Below, in pieces: positions 1 to 5,397 of a stretch of 5,397 bases of DNA (its first letter is position 1; every line of letters starts with the position of its first letter). Where the stretch lies: positions 1 through 5,397 of the forward strand of contig JAURQB010000191.1 in the NCBI GenBank assembly GCA_030836365.1, given 5' to 3'. Below the pieces are notes generated by a model, which was given only the letters and a program-made list of their open reading frames with translations, was not told the DNA's origin and did not search any database. The DNA comes from Bdellovibrionota bacterium. Lineage in GTDB: Bacteria > Bdellovibrionota > Bacteriovoracia > Bacteriovoracales > Bacteriovoracaceae. The position numbers were made by a program, and so were the translations under genes.

Positions 1-1293
1 CCAGGGCAATTTGAAATAGCACCAATTTTTGAAGACGCAAACGTTGCGGCCGATCATAATCAACTGACAATGAGTACGATTGAGCGAGTTGCTGAACGTC
101 ATGATTTTAAGGCCCTGCTTCATGAAAAGCCGTTTCCGGGCATTAACGGAAGTGGAAAACACGTAAACTGGTCAATGGCAACAGATACGGGAATTAATCT
201 TCTAAACCCAACCAAAACTCCGCAAGATAATCCACTCTTTTTAGCGTCTTGTGCTTTAGTACTACGGGCCGTCTATCGTCATGGTGATGCGATGAGAATG
301 AGTATCGCCAGTCATGGAAATGATCACCGTCTTGGGGCGAATGAGGCTCCTCCAAGTATCATTTCGGCTTATTTAGGTGAGGCCCTACAAGAAGTTTTTA
401 ACTCAATTGCATCAGGTAAAGCACACAATCCTGGAAGTGATAGCGGCATGGATGTTGGTGCGAGTCAGTTGGCGATGGTCGCAAAAGATAATACTGATCG
501 TAACAGAACTTCGCCATTTGCTTTTACCGGTAACAAATTTGAATTTCGCGCAGTCGGATCAAGTCAAGCAATTGGTTTTCCATTAACAATTCTAAACTCT
601 GCGGTTGCCGAAAGTTTTCATGAAGCGAATGAAAAGCTTCAAGAATTACTGAAAGGCGGAATGTCGCCAAAAGATGCGGCGAATGAAATTGTTAAAGAAT
701 GTTTAAAAGAGAGCTCTACTGTTATTTTTAATGGTGATAACTATTCTCAAGATTGGGTAAAAGAAGCACAAAAAAGAGGGCTTCCCAATTTAAGAACATC
801 TGCTGATGCTTTTAGTGTATTGAATGATAAAAAAGCAATGAAGTTCATCACTGAAATGGGTGTTTTAACTGAAGGGGAGATTGATACGCGAAAAAATGCT
901 TTTGTTGAAAAATATAATACCTGTCGGGAGATTGAATTTGATTCAATTAATCAAATGGTTTTTCAACATGTATTGCCTTCTGCTTTCGAATACAAAACGA
1001 AACTTGCCGCACTTATTCGTGAGTCAAAGTCCATTGGAGTTGAATATTCAATCGAAGAAAAAATAATGAAAAGGTTAATTCTATTGATCGATTCGGTTCA
1101 TTCGACTGCCCAGATTCTATCCCATGGGGTTGAAAATCTATCAGGTGATGTCATGAAGGATGCGGAAGAGATTGCAAAAAATCTACTACCATTAAGTGAA
1201 ACGATCGCAAATTCATGTAATGAGCTGGAAGAAATTATCCCATCTGATAGTTGGCATCTTCCTACTTATTTAGAGATGCTTTTCGTTCGATAA
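1..1293 (+). CDS. glnN: Glutamine synthetase type III, C-terminal part (5' end outside window)
   Basis: Glutamine synthetase makes glutamine from glutamate, ammonia and ATP in the cytoplasm. The frame is open from base 1, so the gene starts upstream. The ATG at 70 is internal, because the 23 codons before it (GQFEIAPIFE, then ADHNQLTM running into that Met) are already conserved GSIII sequence. Counting from the first visible codon, NGSGKHVNWS (about 49-58) carries the family's metal/substrate-site His, GNDHRLGANEAPP (about 106-118) is the hallmark GSIII block, and DRNRTSPFAFTGNKFEFR (about 166-183) is the Arg-rich nucleotide/phosphate-site block. The last ~200 residues are a charged helical region typical of GSIII. 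GSIII proteins run to about 700-730 residues, so roughly 300 are missing on the left. The stop TAA (1291-1293) overlaps the convergent methyltransferase by 24 bases, and a strong terminator follows. The type III assignment is firm; the promoter and any nitrogen control sites are not in view. Confidence 0.96.
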   Translation, partial: PGQFEIAPIFEDANVAADHNQLTMSTIERVAERHDFKALLHEKPFPGINGSGKHVNWSMATDTGINLLNPTKTPQDNPLFLASCALVLRAVYRHGDAMRMSIASHGNDHRLGANEAPPSIISAYLGEALQEVFNSIASGKAHNPGSDSGMDVGASQLAMVAKDNTDRNRTSPFAFTGNKFEFRAVGSSQAIGFPLTILNSAVAESFHEANEKLQELLKGGMSPKDAANEIVKECLKESSTVIFNGDNYSQDWVKEAQKRGLPNLRTSADAFSVLNDKKAMKFITEMGVLTEGEIDTRKNAFVEKYNTCREIEFDSINQMVFQHVLPSAFEYKTKLAALIRESKSIGVEYSIEEKIMKRLILLIDSVHSTAQILSHGVENLSGDVMKDAEEIAKNLLPLSETIANSCNELEEIIPSDSWHLPTYLEMLFVR

Positions 1294-2556
1294 TTTTTTT
1301 GCATAAATACCAATGTTTCTGGGGGAAATATTTTCATTAAAATACTCCCCCAGTTTTGTTTCATATCCACGCTCTTCAAGGTAGCACGCTCTATCTAAGA
1401 GTATCCACAGTTCAATCGCGCGTCCAAACTGCCAACGAATGATATTCATGCAAAACATCTCATCAATTTTTTGTTGAACTTCTTTTTGGAAGAACCAGTG
1501 ATCGATCTCACTTGCCTCAATTTTACACTGAATGCCTAAGTGAGAAAGCTTCTTAAAAACGTAGACTGAAAACGGCCCCTGATAATCCTGCTTTTTTCCA
1601 TCGCCAACATTAATAAATTGTTTTTCTCCCAATACATCGTAAAGAAAAAGATGAATGCCATATCGGAAGCTTTTAACTTTTCTTTTCATTAAGTAATCTT
1701 CCCAAGTCAAACCTGTGTGGGCCCTTGTCGCGAGAGTTAGTGCATATTTAGATAAAGGTAGTGCGTACTTCTTTGAGGCATTTGAAATACCGATACTTTT
1801 TCCGGGACCGAGTTTTAAATAGCAGCAACCAAAATTGAGAAGCTGGGTCTGTTCATTTCCCACGCAGGCCTGAATAATGGTGTTCGCCAATGGGCCGCAG
1901 GTGTGAAGGCCAAGGCATAAATCCTGACTGCTTGTTCGGTTATTAAGGAGTATTTTTTTTGACCGTTCAATATCTTGTTCAGGTAAGTGTGCACAGCTAA
2001 AAGTGACGTCCTGCTCTTTAATGAGGGCCTTGCCTTTAGTGACAAATTCAGGGTTCATTTCAAGACAAACACCTTTGATATTTAATTTTTGAGCGAGCAG
2101 TCTTGATAAATGCCCTTTTCCGCCACCAATATCGATAAATCCATTTATCATTGAATGTTGAGATTTTTCCTCCTTAATAAAAGAGATTAGCTGCTCAATT
2201 TCGTGTTGCTTTTTGATTTTTAAACCAGTTCTCTCGTTTATACTGAGAGTGCAATCTGTGGGTTCATTTGATGATTGTTCAAATTTCTTTGAAAGAAAAT
2301 CACTAAGGTTATTTATTTCATTAAATATATTCGATAACTCTGTATTTTGTATGGGAGAAAATGATTTCTTTGAATCAATTAACCATTTCTCTTTTTCACT
2401 TAGGTTCAGGATTTCTTTTACCCAATTACTGGGAAAAGAGTCATAAGACTCAGGGTAATAATTAAGGACTTCCTTTTCCCAGATAGAAAAATACCTCATT
2501 AAAAAGGTATGAACCTTTTTTAGTTGGCTATAATTTTTTGAGGGTAGTGTATCCAT
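1270..2556 (-). CDS. METTL25/RRNAD1-like SAM-dependent methyltransferase
   Basis: Predicted cytoplasmic methyltransferase of 428 residues; its substrate is unknown to me. A helical N-terminal region (about 1-110) precedes a Rossmann-type domain. DIGGGKGHLSRLLA (142-155) is the SAM-binding motif I and LEMNPE (165-170) supplies the acidic ribose-binding residue. LGLHTCGPLA (215-224) and NFGCCYLKL (241-249) match the 'GLHxCGDL' and 'GCCY' blocks of the METTL25/METTL25B (RRNAD1) family (Pfam Methyltransf_32). The C-terminus also fits: WILLDRACYLEERG (384-397) and the terminal SPRN (411-414) recall the LLDR...LQE...SPRN end of METTL25B. The family match is from memory of these motifs, without alignment. 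The ATG at 2554-2556 follows a weak AAAGAG ribosome site six bases away. The gene is divergent from murD and overlaps glnN tail-to-tail. No terminator of its own was found. The name RRNAD1 (rRNA adenine dimethylase domain) does not prove an rRNA substrate. Confidence 0.85.
   Translation of the reverse strand: MDTLPSKNYSQLKKVHTFLMRYFSIWEKEVLNYYPESYDSFPSNWVKEILNLSEKEKWLIDSKKSFSPIQNTELSNIFNEINNLSDFLSKKFEQSSNEPTDCTLSINERTGLKIKKQHEIEQLISFIKEEKSQHSMINGFIDIGGGKGHLSRLLAQKLNIKGVCLEMNPEFVTKGKALIKEQDVTFSCAHLPEQDIERSKKILLNNRTSSQDLCLGLHTCGPLANTIIQACVGNEQTQLLNFGCCYLKLGPGKSIGISNASKKYALPLSKYALTLATRAHTGLTWEDYLMKRKVKSFRYGIHLFLYDVLGEKQFINVGDGKKQDYQGPFSVYVFKKLSHLGIQCKIEASEIDHWFFQKEVQQKIDEMFCMNIIRWQFGRAIELWILLDRACYLEERGYETKLGEYFNENISPRNIGIYAKKLSNEKHL
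1319..1361 (+). terminator. Rho-independent terminator of glnN, inside the opposing methyltransferase gene
   Basis: Bases 1319-1326 (CTGGGGGA) pair perfectly with 1346-1353 (TCCCCCAG). An inner 6-bp stem, TATTTT (1329-1334) with AAAATA (1339-1344), closes on the loop CATT; an AA/C internal loop separates the two stems. The plus strand continues TTTTGTTT (1354-1361), the expected U tract. The hairpin begins 26 bases after the glnN stop. On the minus strand no T tract follows the stem, so it should act only on plus-strand transcription. The hairpin lies wholly inside the methyltransferase coding sequence, over its codons 402-413. Confidence 0.82.
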
Positions 2557-2572
2557 TAATTACTCTTTAGTG

Positions 2573-2578
2573 CATAAT
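2573..2578 (+). promoter_or_regulatory. Candidate -10 element for murD
   Basis: CATAAT matches the sigma-70 -10 consensus at five of six positions and lies 33 bases before the murD ATG, within the 55-base gap between two divergent genes, where a promoter is needed. The hexamer 17 bases upstream (TATCCA, 2550-2555) is a poor -35. A perfect TATAAT at 2529-2534, inside the methyltransferase gene, is an alternative but also lacks a -35. Which one is used cannot be decided from sequence. Confidence 0.3.
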
Positions 2579-2593
2579 TGCTGTTGTTAGCAA
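2578..2593. repeat. Short inverted repeat in the murD leader
   Basis: TTGCT (2578-2582) and AGCAA (2589-2593) are inverted around a 6-base spacer, just upstream of the murD ribosome site (AGGTG, 2599-2603). It could be a weak operator half-site pair or a small leader hairpin. Arms of five bases arise easily by chance in AT-rich DNA. Confidence 0.2.
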
Positions 2594-2611
2594 AGAAAAG
2601 GTGAAAACAAA

Positions 2612-3877
2612 ATGGGCCAGCGAGAAAATTCCCACTCTAAGTACGTTGTCTTCGGTTTCGGTGTGAGCGGAAAACCATCCTATAAGCTATTGAAAAGATT
2701 AGGCTTTGATGTCGCTGTTATTAACTCCGGCCCTCTGTCTCAGTGGCGAAATAATCTGGCCGATGAAAGTGATTGTTTTGAACAGGGAAGCCCCGCTGCA
2801 AATGCTGCACTAGCGGCTGCCAATTACATTGTCCTTTCACCAGGAATTCCTAGAGGCCATGAATCTCTTAAAAACATCAAGGCCGAGATCATCAACGATA
2901 TTGAACTTTTTTATCGCTTCAAAAAAACAAAACCTAAAATCTTAGCGATCACTGGATCTAATGGAAAGACAACAACCGTAACAATGTTGGATGAGATTTT
3001 AAGAAGAGGAGGTAAAAGCGTTTTCTGCGGTGGGAATATTGGTAAATCACCGGTTGAGTTTCTTTTGGAAGGTGAAAAAGAAGAAATTGTTTTACTAGAG
3101 CTTTCTAGCTTTCAATTAGAAACAGTTGGCCAGTTTCATCCAGACATCGCGGGAATTTTAAATATTCAAATGACGCATGAAGAGCGCTATCAAGATTTTG
3201 ATGATTATCAGAATGCCAAACTTCGAATTTTTCGCTCCAACAATACAGGCCAGCGTTTTTATGCCGATCAAGCAACTTCACACGTCGCCCCGGAAGTACT
3301 CCTTTATGATTCTCCATCAGAGATAAAAGAGTTAAAGGATAAATTTGATTTCTCCTCTTTTAAGTTACCCGGAGAGCACAATATTTTAAACGCATCGATG
3401 TGTGTCTTGATGGCCAGAGACCTCGGTGTTGAAGATTCCATTATACAAGATGTAATTAATAATTTTTCTGGTGTTAAAAATAGAATTGAATTCGTCGGAG
3501 ATATTGGCGAGGTAAAAGTTTTTAATGACTCAAAAAGCACAAATATCTTTTCAACTGCGACAGCGATTAATTCTTTTAAGGGCGACAAAGTTCTATTGCT
3601 TTTAGGCGGACAAATTAGAGATCGAAAAAATATAAATGTCGCTGAAATTGAAAAATTACTGGGAACTGTTTTTAGATATGCTTTTTTTGGAGAATTGGCC
3701 CAAGTTAAAGAAATAAAATGTGAACATCGATTTGATTCGTTAAATGATATCGACTTGACGTTATTGGCTCAAGGGGTGGATGTTATTTTATTTTCTCCCG
3801 GATTTCCAAGTTTTGATGAATTTTCAAATTATGTTGAACGGGGCGATTGTTTTAGAAAAATTTTCTCCCGCGCGTGA
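2612..3877 (+). CDS. murD: UDP-N-acetylmuramoylalanine--D-glutamate ligase (MurD), divergent
   Basis: MurD adds D-glutamate to UDP-MurNAc-L-Ala with ATP in the cytoplasmic phase of peptidoglycan synthesis. The 421-residue protein (E. coli MurD: 438) has all three Mur ligase domains: an N-terminal nucleotide-sugar fold (FGFGVSG 14-20, LSPGIP 75-80), a central ATPase domain with P-loop ITGSNGKTTT (113-122), GGNIGKS (140-146) and ELSSFQLE (163-170), and a C-terminal domain (GEHNILNA 254-261, NDSKSTN 305-311). E163, H189 and K203 occupy the places of E. coli Glu157, His183 and carbamylated Lys198 with nearly the same spacing; K308/T310 and S400 match Lys319/Thr321 and Ser415. Oddities: the usual EDHxDR around the His reads MTHEER, the LLLGG loop continues QIRDRKN, and the Phe422 position is Tyr407. 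ATG 2612 has a good AGGTG eight bases upstream. No other mur, fts or mra gene flanks it, so it is outside a dcw cluster here. A MurD-like paralog is possible but less likely. Confidence 0.9.
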   Translation: MGQRENSHSKYVVFGFGVSGKPSYKLLKRLGFDVAVINSGPLSQWRNNLADESDCFEQGSPAANAALAAANYIVLSPGIPRGHESLKNIKAEIINDIELFYRFKKTKPKILAITGSNGKTTTVTMLDEILRRGGKSVFCGGNIGKSPVEFLLEGEKEEIVLLELSSFQLETVGQFHPDIAGILNIQMTHEERYQDFDDYQNAKLRIFRSNNTGQRFYADQATSHVAPEVLLYDSPSEIKELKDKFDFSSFKLPGEHNILNASMCVLMARDLGVEDSIIQDVINNFSGVKNRIEFVGDIGEVKVFNDSKSTNIFSTATAINSFKGDKVLLLLGGQIRDRKNINVAEIEKLLGTVFRYAFFGELAQVKEIKCEHRFDSLNDIDLTLLAQGVDVILFSPGFPSFDEFSNYVERGDCFRKIFSRA

Positions 3878-4628
3878 TCATTGCGATACCTATTGCTAGT
3901 AAGATTCCAAATAAAAATTGAAGAATACTTTGCTCATGATTATTAGTGGAAACGGTCGCACAATTAACGATATTAGATTCTGGTGGATACAAGTAGCTCA
4001 CAGCATCTCGGTCATCTTGCCCTAAGGTTTTTCTTTTATCTACAGTTGAAAAGTACATAAGGCTATCATTTACTGTGGAGTGGCCAAGTCCAAGAGCATG
4101 TCCAATTTCATGTGCTAAAACGGCAACCTGATCATCCGTGCTTAATTCGTTAAATTTAGTGTCGGCAGTGTCGTTCAGTAATACAACACTACCACTTATT
4201 GTCCCGCCACTGGTGTTATTAGGAAGTGATACTCCTAATATATTACTGCTAAAACCATTTCCCTCTGTGCTGTTATTGCATGAAATAACAATCCCATCGC
4301 TAGGAAGCATATTGGCGTTTATTTGACAGCCTCCACCTTCAAAAATGACATCACACACACCTTCGTTTTTAAAAGCGGCACTAAGGTCTTTTGTTCCCAC
4401 AACTTCCAAGTGTAAAGCTGAAGTATTGACTGTATTCCAGTAGAGTGATGCTGCTTCTTTAGTGAGATCAACAAGCTCGCTAGGAGTCAGACTGATTTCA
4501 TCACAACGATGATTGGCAATATAGACGTTTATTTTTGGGTCTGAGAATCTGGCTTCCTTATCATTGTTAAAGGTAAAGCCGTAAGTTTTAAGTGATAGAA
4601 AAATCAAACTAATTAAAATACTTTTCAT
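3852..4628 (-). CDS. Secreted matrixin-type zinc metalloprotease with C-terminal membrane tail
   Basis: Predicted extracytoplasmic peptidase of 258 residues in the metzincin clan, matrixin (M10) branch; its substrate is unknown. A hydrophobic signal peptide spans about 1-17 (MKSILISLIFLSLK start). The catalytic fold seems to begin directly at INVYIA (33-38), so there is no room for a normal propeptide. HEIGHALGLGHS (173-184) is the complete HExxHxxGxxH zinc site, with H173, H177, H183 and catalytic E174. Met191 in SLMYFS is the Met-turn, and TLGQDDRDAVSYLYP (201-215) is the usual helix closing bacterial matrixin domains. Cysteines 42, 92, 101 and 117 could form disulfides; C223 lies alone after the domain. 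Residues about 234-251 are a hydrophobic segment followed by RGRKFF, which looks like a C-terminal anchor or sorting tail. ATG 4626-4628 follows the upstream gene's stop by one base with a weak GTGGA site, suggesting translational coupling. The 3' end overlaps murD by 26 bases. Confidence 0.9.
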   Translation of the reverse strand: MKSILISLIFLSLKTYGFTFNNDKEARFSDPKINVYIANHRCDEISLTPSELVDLTKEAASLYWNTVNTSALHLEVVGTKDLSAAFKNEGVCDVIFEGGGCQINANMLPSDGIVISCNNSTEGNGFSSNILGVSLPNNTSGGTISGSVVLLNDTADTKFNELSTDDQVAVLAHEIGHALGLGHSTVNDSLMYFSTVDKRKTLGQDDRDAVSYLYPPESNIVNCATVSTNNHEQSILQFLFGILLAIGIAMITRGRKFF

Positions 4629-4629
4629 A

Positions 4630-5199
4630 CTAAATCCACGTGACTAGGTTTAGAGATAAGGTAAAGCTACGAGCACTGTCATCAAATGGGTGATGAGTAA
4701 GAATACCTAAATAAATATATTTTGTTCGGAAGAATTCATAACGAACGCCAATTTCAGGAACAAATCCACCAATAAATCGTGACTCTTCCGGAACATAATA
4801 AGTGGATGTTGAGTTTCCATTATTTTGAAGACTCGTTCCTCCTGCGCCGACGATCAGGTTCATTAAATAAGTGCTTCCATAAATAAGGTCGAAGTTTTGG
4901 GAAATAGGGTAGAGTAAATGAAAATTTAACTCGGCCGTCCATTTTGTATAGAGTCCGTCATCACTGCCCTGTGGAAAAAATAAGGAAGCGCTCGGATAAA
5001 ACCACGTGTTGGTAAGGTAGGGAGCAGGCATTGAGGTCGCGACAAAAATGCCGGGAGAGAACTCCAAAAAATTAGTGCTTCCTTGATCATCTGTTTGAAC
5101 TTTTCCAATGGTGCGAAAATTGTTTTCGATGCCAATATAATTCGCAGATGCTGTAAAAGTAACCGTATAGAAAAAGAGAAGAGATAATATTTTTTTCAT
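4630..5199 (-). CDS. Exported beta-strand-rich protein, probable small outer-membrane barrel
   Basis: I do not recognise the family of this 189-residue protein. It starts with a clear signal peptide (MKKILSLLFF..., with ASA at 17-19 as likely signal peptidase I site). The mature part is rich in alternating hydrophobic/polar stretches with aromatic ends, for example FLEFSPGIFVATS (44-56), WTAELNFHLLYPIS (87-100), FDLIYGSTYLMNLIVGAG (103-120), FVPEIGVRYEFF (146-157), YIYLGILTHH (161-170) and SFTLSLNLVTWI (178-189). The pattern suits a small beta-barrel of perhaps eight strands. It ends in W-I rather than the classic terminal Phe. No cysteine is present and no lipobox is visible. ATG 5197-5199 is preceded by CGGAA ten bases away, a modest ribosome site. 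Transcription continues into the matrixin gene one base after the stop. No convincing promoter was found in the 104-base gap shared with serC. A periplasmic beta-rich protein is an alternative. Confidence 0.75.
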   Translation of the reverse strand: MKKILSLLFFYTVTFTASANYIGIENNFRTIGKVQTDDQGSTNFLEFSPGIFVATSMPAPYLTNTWFYPSASLFFPQGSDDGLYTKWTAELNFHLLYPISQNFDLIYGSTYLMNLIVGAGGTSLQNNGNSTSTYYVPEESRFIGGFVPEIGVRYEFFRTKYIYLGILTHHPFDDSARSFTLSLNLVTWI

Positions 5200-5244
5200 A
5201 TGATTATTATTCCGATATTTGCTCTGTGTGTCTAATTAATTTCC

Positions 5245-5274
5245 TTTGCACGAAATATGCTCTTGCAGTAGAAT
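5245..5274 (+). promoter_or_regulatory. Candidate sigma-70-type promoter of serC
   Basis: TTTGCA (5245-5250, four of six to the -35 consensus) and TAGAAT (5269-5274, five of six to the -10) are 18 bases apart. They would place the transcript start near 5281, about 23 bases before the serC ATG. The site sits in the 104-base region between serC and the divergent exported-protein gene. This is a consensus match only. Confidence 0.4.
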
Positions 5275-5303
5275 TCGCTTGACGAAAACAAGGACTATCA
5301 AAG

Positions 5304-5397
5304 ATGAAAAATATCACTATTCCAAAAGAGTTAAAACCAACAGATCCAAGGTTTGGAGCAGGTCCGTCATTGGTTCCTGTTCAATTTATCGAAAGAC
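5304..5397 (+). CDS. serC: Phosphoserine aminotransferase, N-terminus only (3' end outside window)
   Basis: SerC transfers an amino group from glutamate to 3-phosphohydroxypyruvate (the second step of serine synthesis) using pyridoxal phosphate; the orthologous step also serves pyridoxal phosphate synthesis in some bacteria. Only 31 codons are visible. IPKELKPTDPRFGAGPS (5-21) resembles the 'IPxxLKPxDGRFGSGPSKV' start of the mycobacterial/actinobacterial SerC subgroup rather than the E. coli type, which begins almost directly at its GPA motif. The catalytic lysine and cofactor site lie beyond the window. ATG 5304 is the first in-frame start after a stop at 5280-5282, and AAGGA (5290-5294) stands nine bases upstream, so the start is secure. 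Another class V aminotransferase with a GxGP start is possible. The call rests on a short, conserved segment. Confidence 0.75.
   Translation, partial: MKNITIPKELKPTDPRFGAGPSLVPVQFIER

Noticed and set aside
70..72. ATG at 70 as the start of the first gene
   Set aside because: Codons 1-69 are open in the same frame and encode conserved GSIII sequence (GQFEIAPIFE and the residues up to the Met), so the real start lies outside the window.
1291..1300. T run right after the glnN stop as the terminator
   Set aside because: No stable hairpin precedes it; the stem at 1319-1353 with its own T tract is far stronger.
1815..2045. 76-codon minus-strand frame inside the methyltransferase gene, and similar short frames at 377-586, 881-1066, 2213-2446, 3105-3317, 3304-3588, 4138-4326 and 4926-5135
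   Set aside because: Each lies wholly or almost wholly in another frame of a well-supported gene, has no recognisable domain, and is best explained as a shadow.
2529..2534. Perfect TATAAT in front of murD
   Set aside because: It lies inside the methyltransferase coding sequence, 78 bases from the murD start, and no -35-like hexamer is found 16-18 bases upstream; kept only as an alternative to CATAAT.
3854..3866. AGAAAAATTTTCT at the murD 3' end as a terminator stem
   Set aside because: All but two of its pairs are A-T, it has essentially no loop, and no U tract follows on either strand; likely chance in AT-rich DNA.
4500..4508. R-C-D-E (residues 41-44) of the matrixin as a cysteine switch
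   Set aside because: It does not match PRCGxPD, and it directly follows the first strand of the catalytic fold, where bacterial matrixins often carry a structural Cys.
5279..5284. TTGACG as a -35 element for serC
   Set aside because: It is only 20 bases before the ATG, leaving no room for a -10 and leader; TTTGCA/TAGAAT upstream fits better.

Overview
The window reads as chromosomal DNA from a low-GC (about 40 % in four sampled lines) Gram-negative-type bacterium. Evidence for two membranes is indirect: an exported beta-strand-rich protein that looks like a small outer-membrane barrel. A type III glutamine synthetase, an actinobacterial/mycobacterial-style phosphoserine aminotransferase start, a secreted matrixin protease and AT-rich codon use together would fit a Bdellovibrionota/Bacteriovoracaceae-like lineage. 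That placement is an inference from gene content, not a sequence match. The window is densely coded: no gene-free stretch exceeds about 105 bases, and no tRNA, rRNA, IS element, CRISPR array or long repeat was seen.

Layout: (1) 1-1293, plus strand, the C-terminal ~430 residues of GlnN-type glutamine synthetase, whose start lies left of the window. (2) 1270-2556, minus strand, a SAM-dependent methyltransferase of the METTL25/RRNAD1 type, convergent with glnN and overlapping it by 24 bases. (3) 2612-3877, plus strand, a divergent MurD ligase, divergent from the methyltransferase across a 55-base control region. (4) 3852-4628, minus strand, a secreted matrixin metalloprotease with a C-terminal membrane tail, overlapping murD tail-to-tail by 26 bases. 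(5) 4630-5199, minus strand, a small exported barrel-like protein that precedes the protease with a single base between the two genes, so the pair is almost certainly one transcript. (6) 5304-end, plus strand, the first 31 codons of a phosphoserine aminotransferase (serC).

The genes mix housekeeping (nitrogen assimilation, peptidoglycan precursor synthesis, serine synthesis) with an envelope/secretion pair. There is no obvious single pathway, and I do not see a multi-gene novel system. The points most worth a second look are: a strong intrinsic terminator for glnN written inside the coding sequence of the convergent methyltransferase, with the terminator arms also encoding that protein's conserved Ser-Pro-Arg-Asn tail; the bacterial methyltransferase itself, whose motifs match a family best known from eukaryotes; the stand-alone MurD with altered substrate-site motifs; and the coupled barrel/matrixin pair with a tail-anchored protease.
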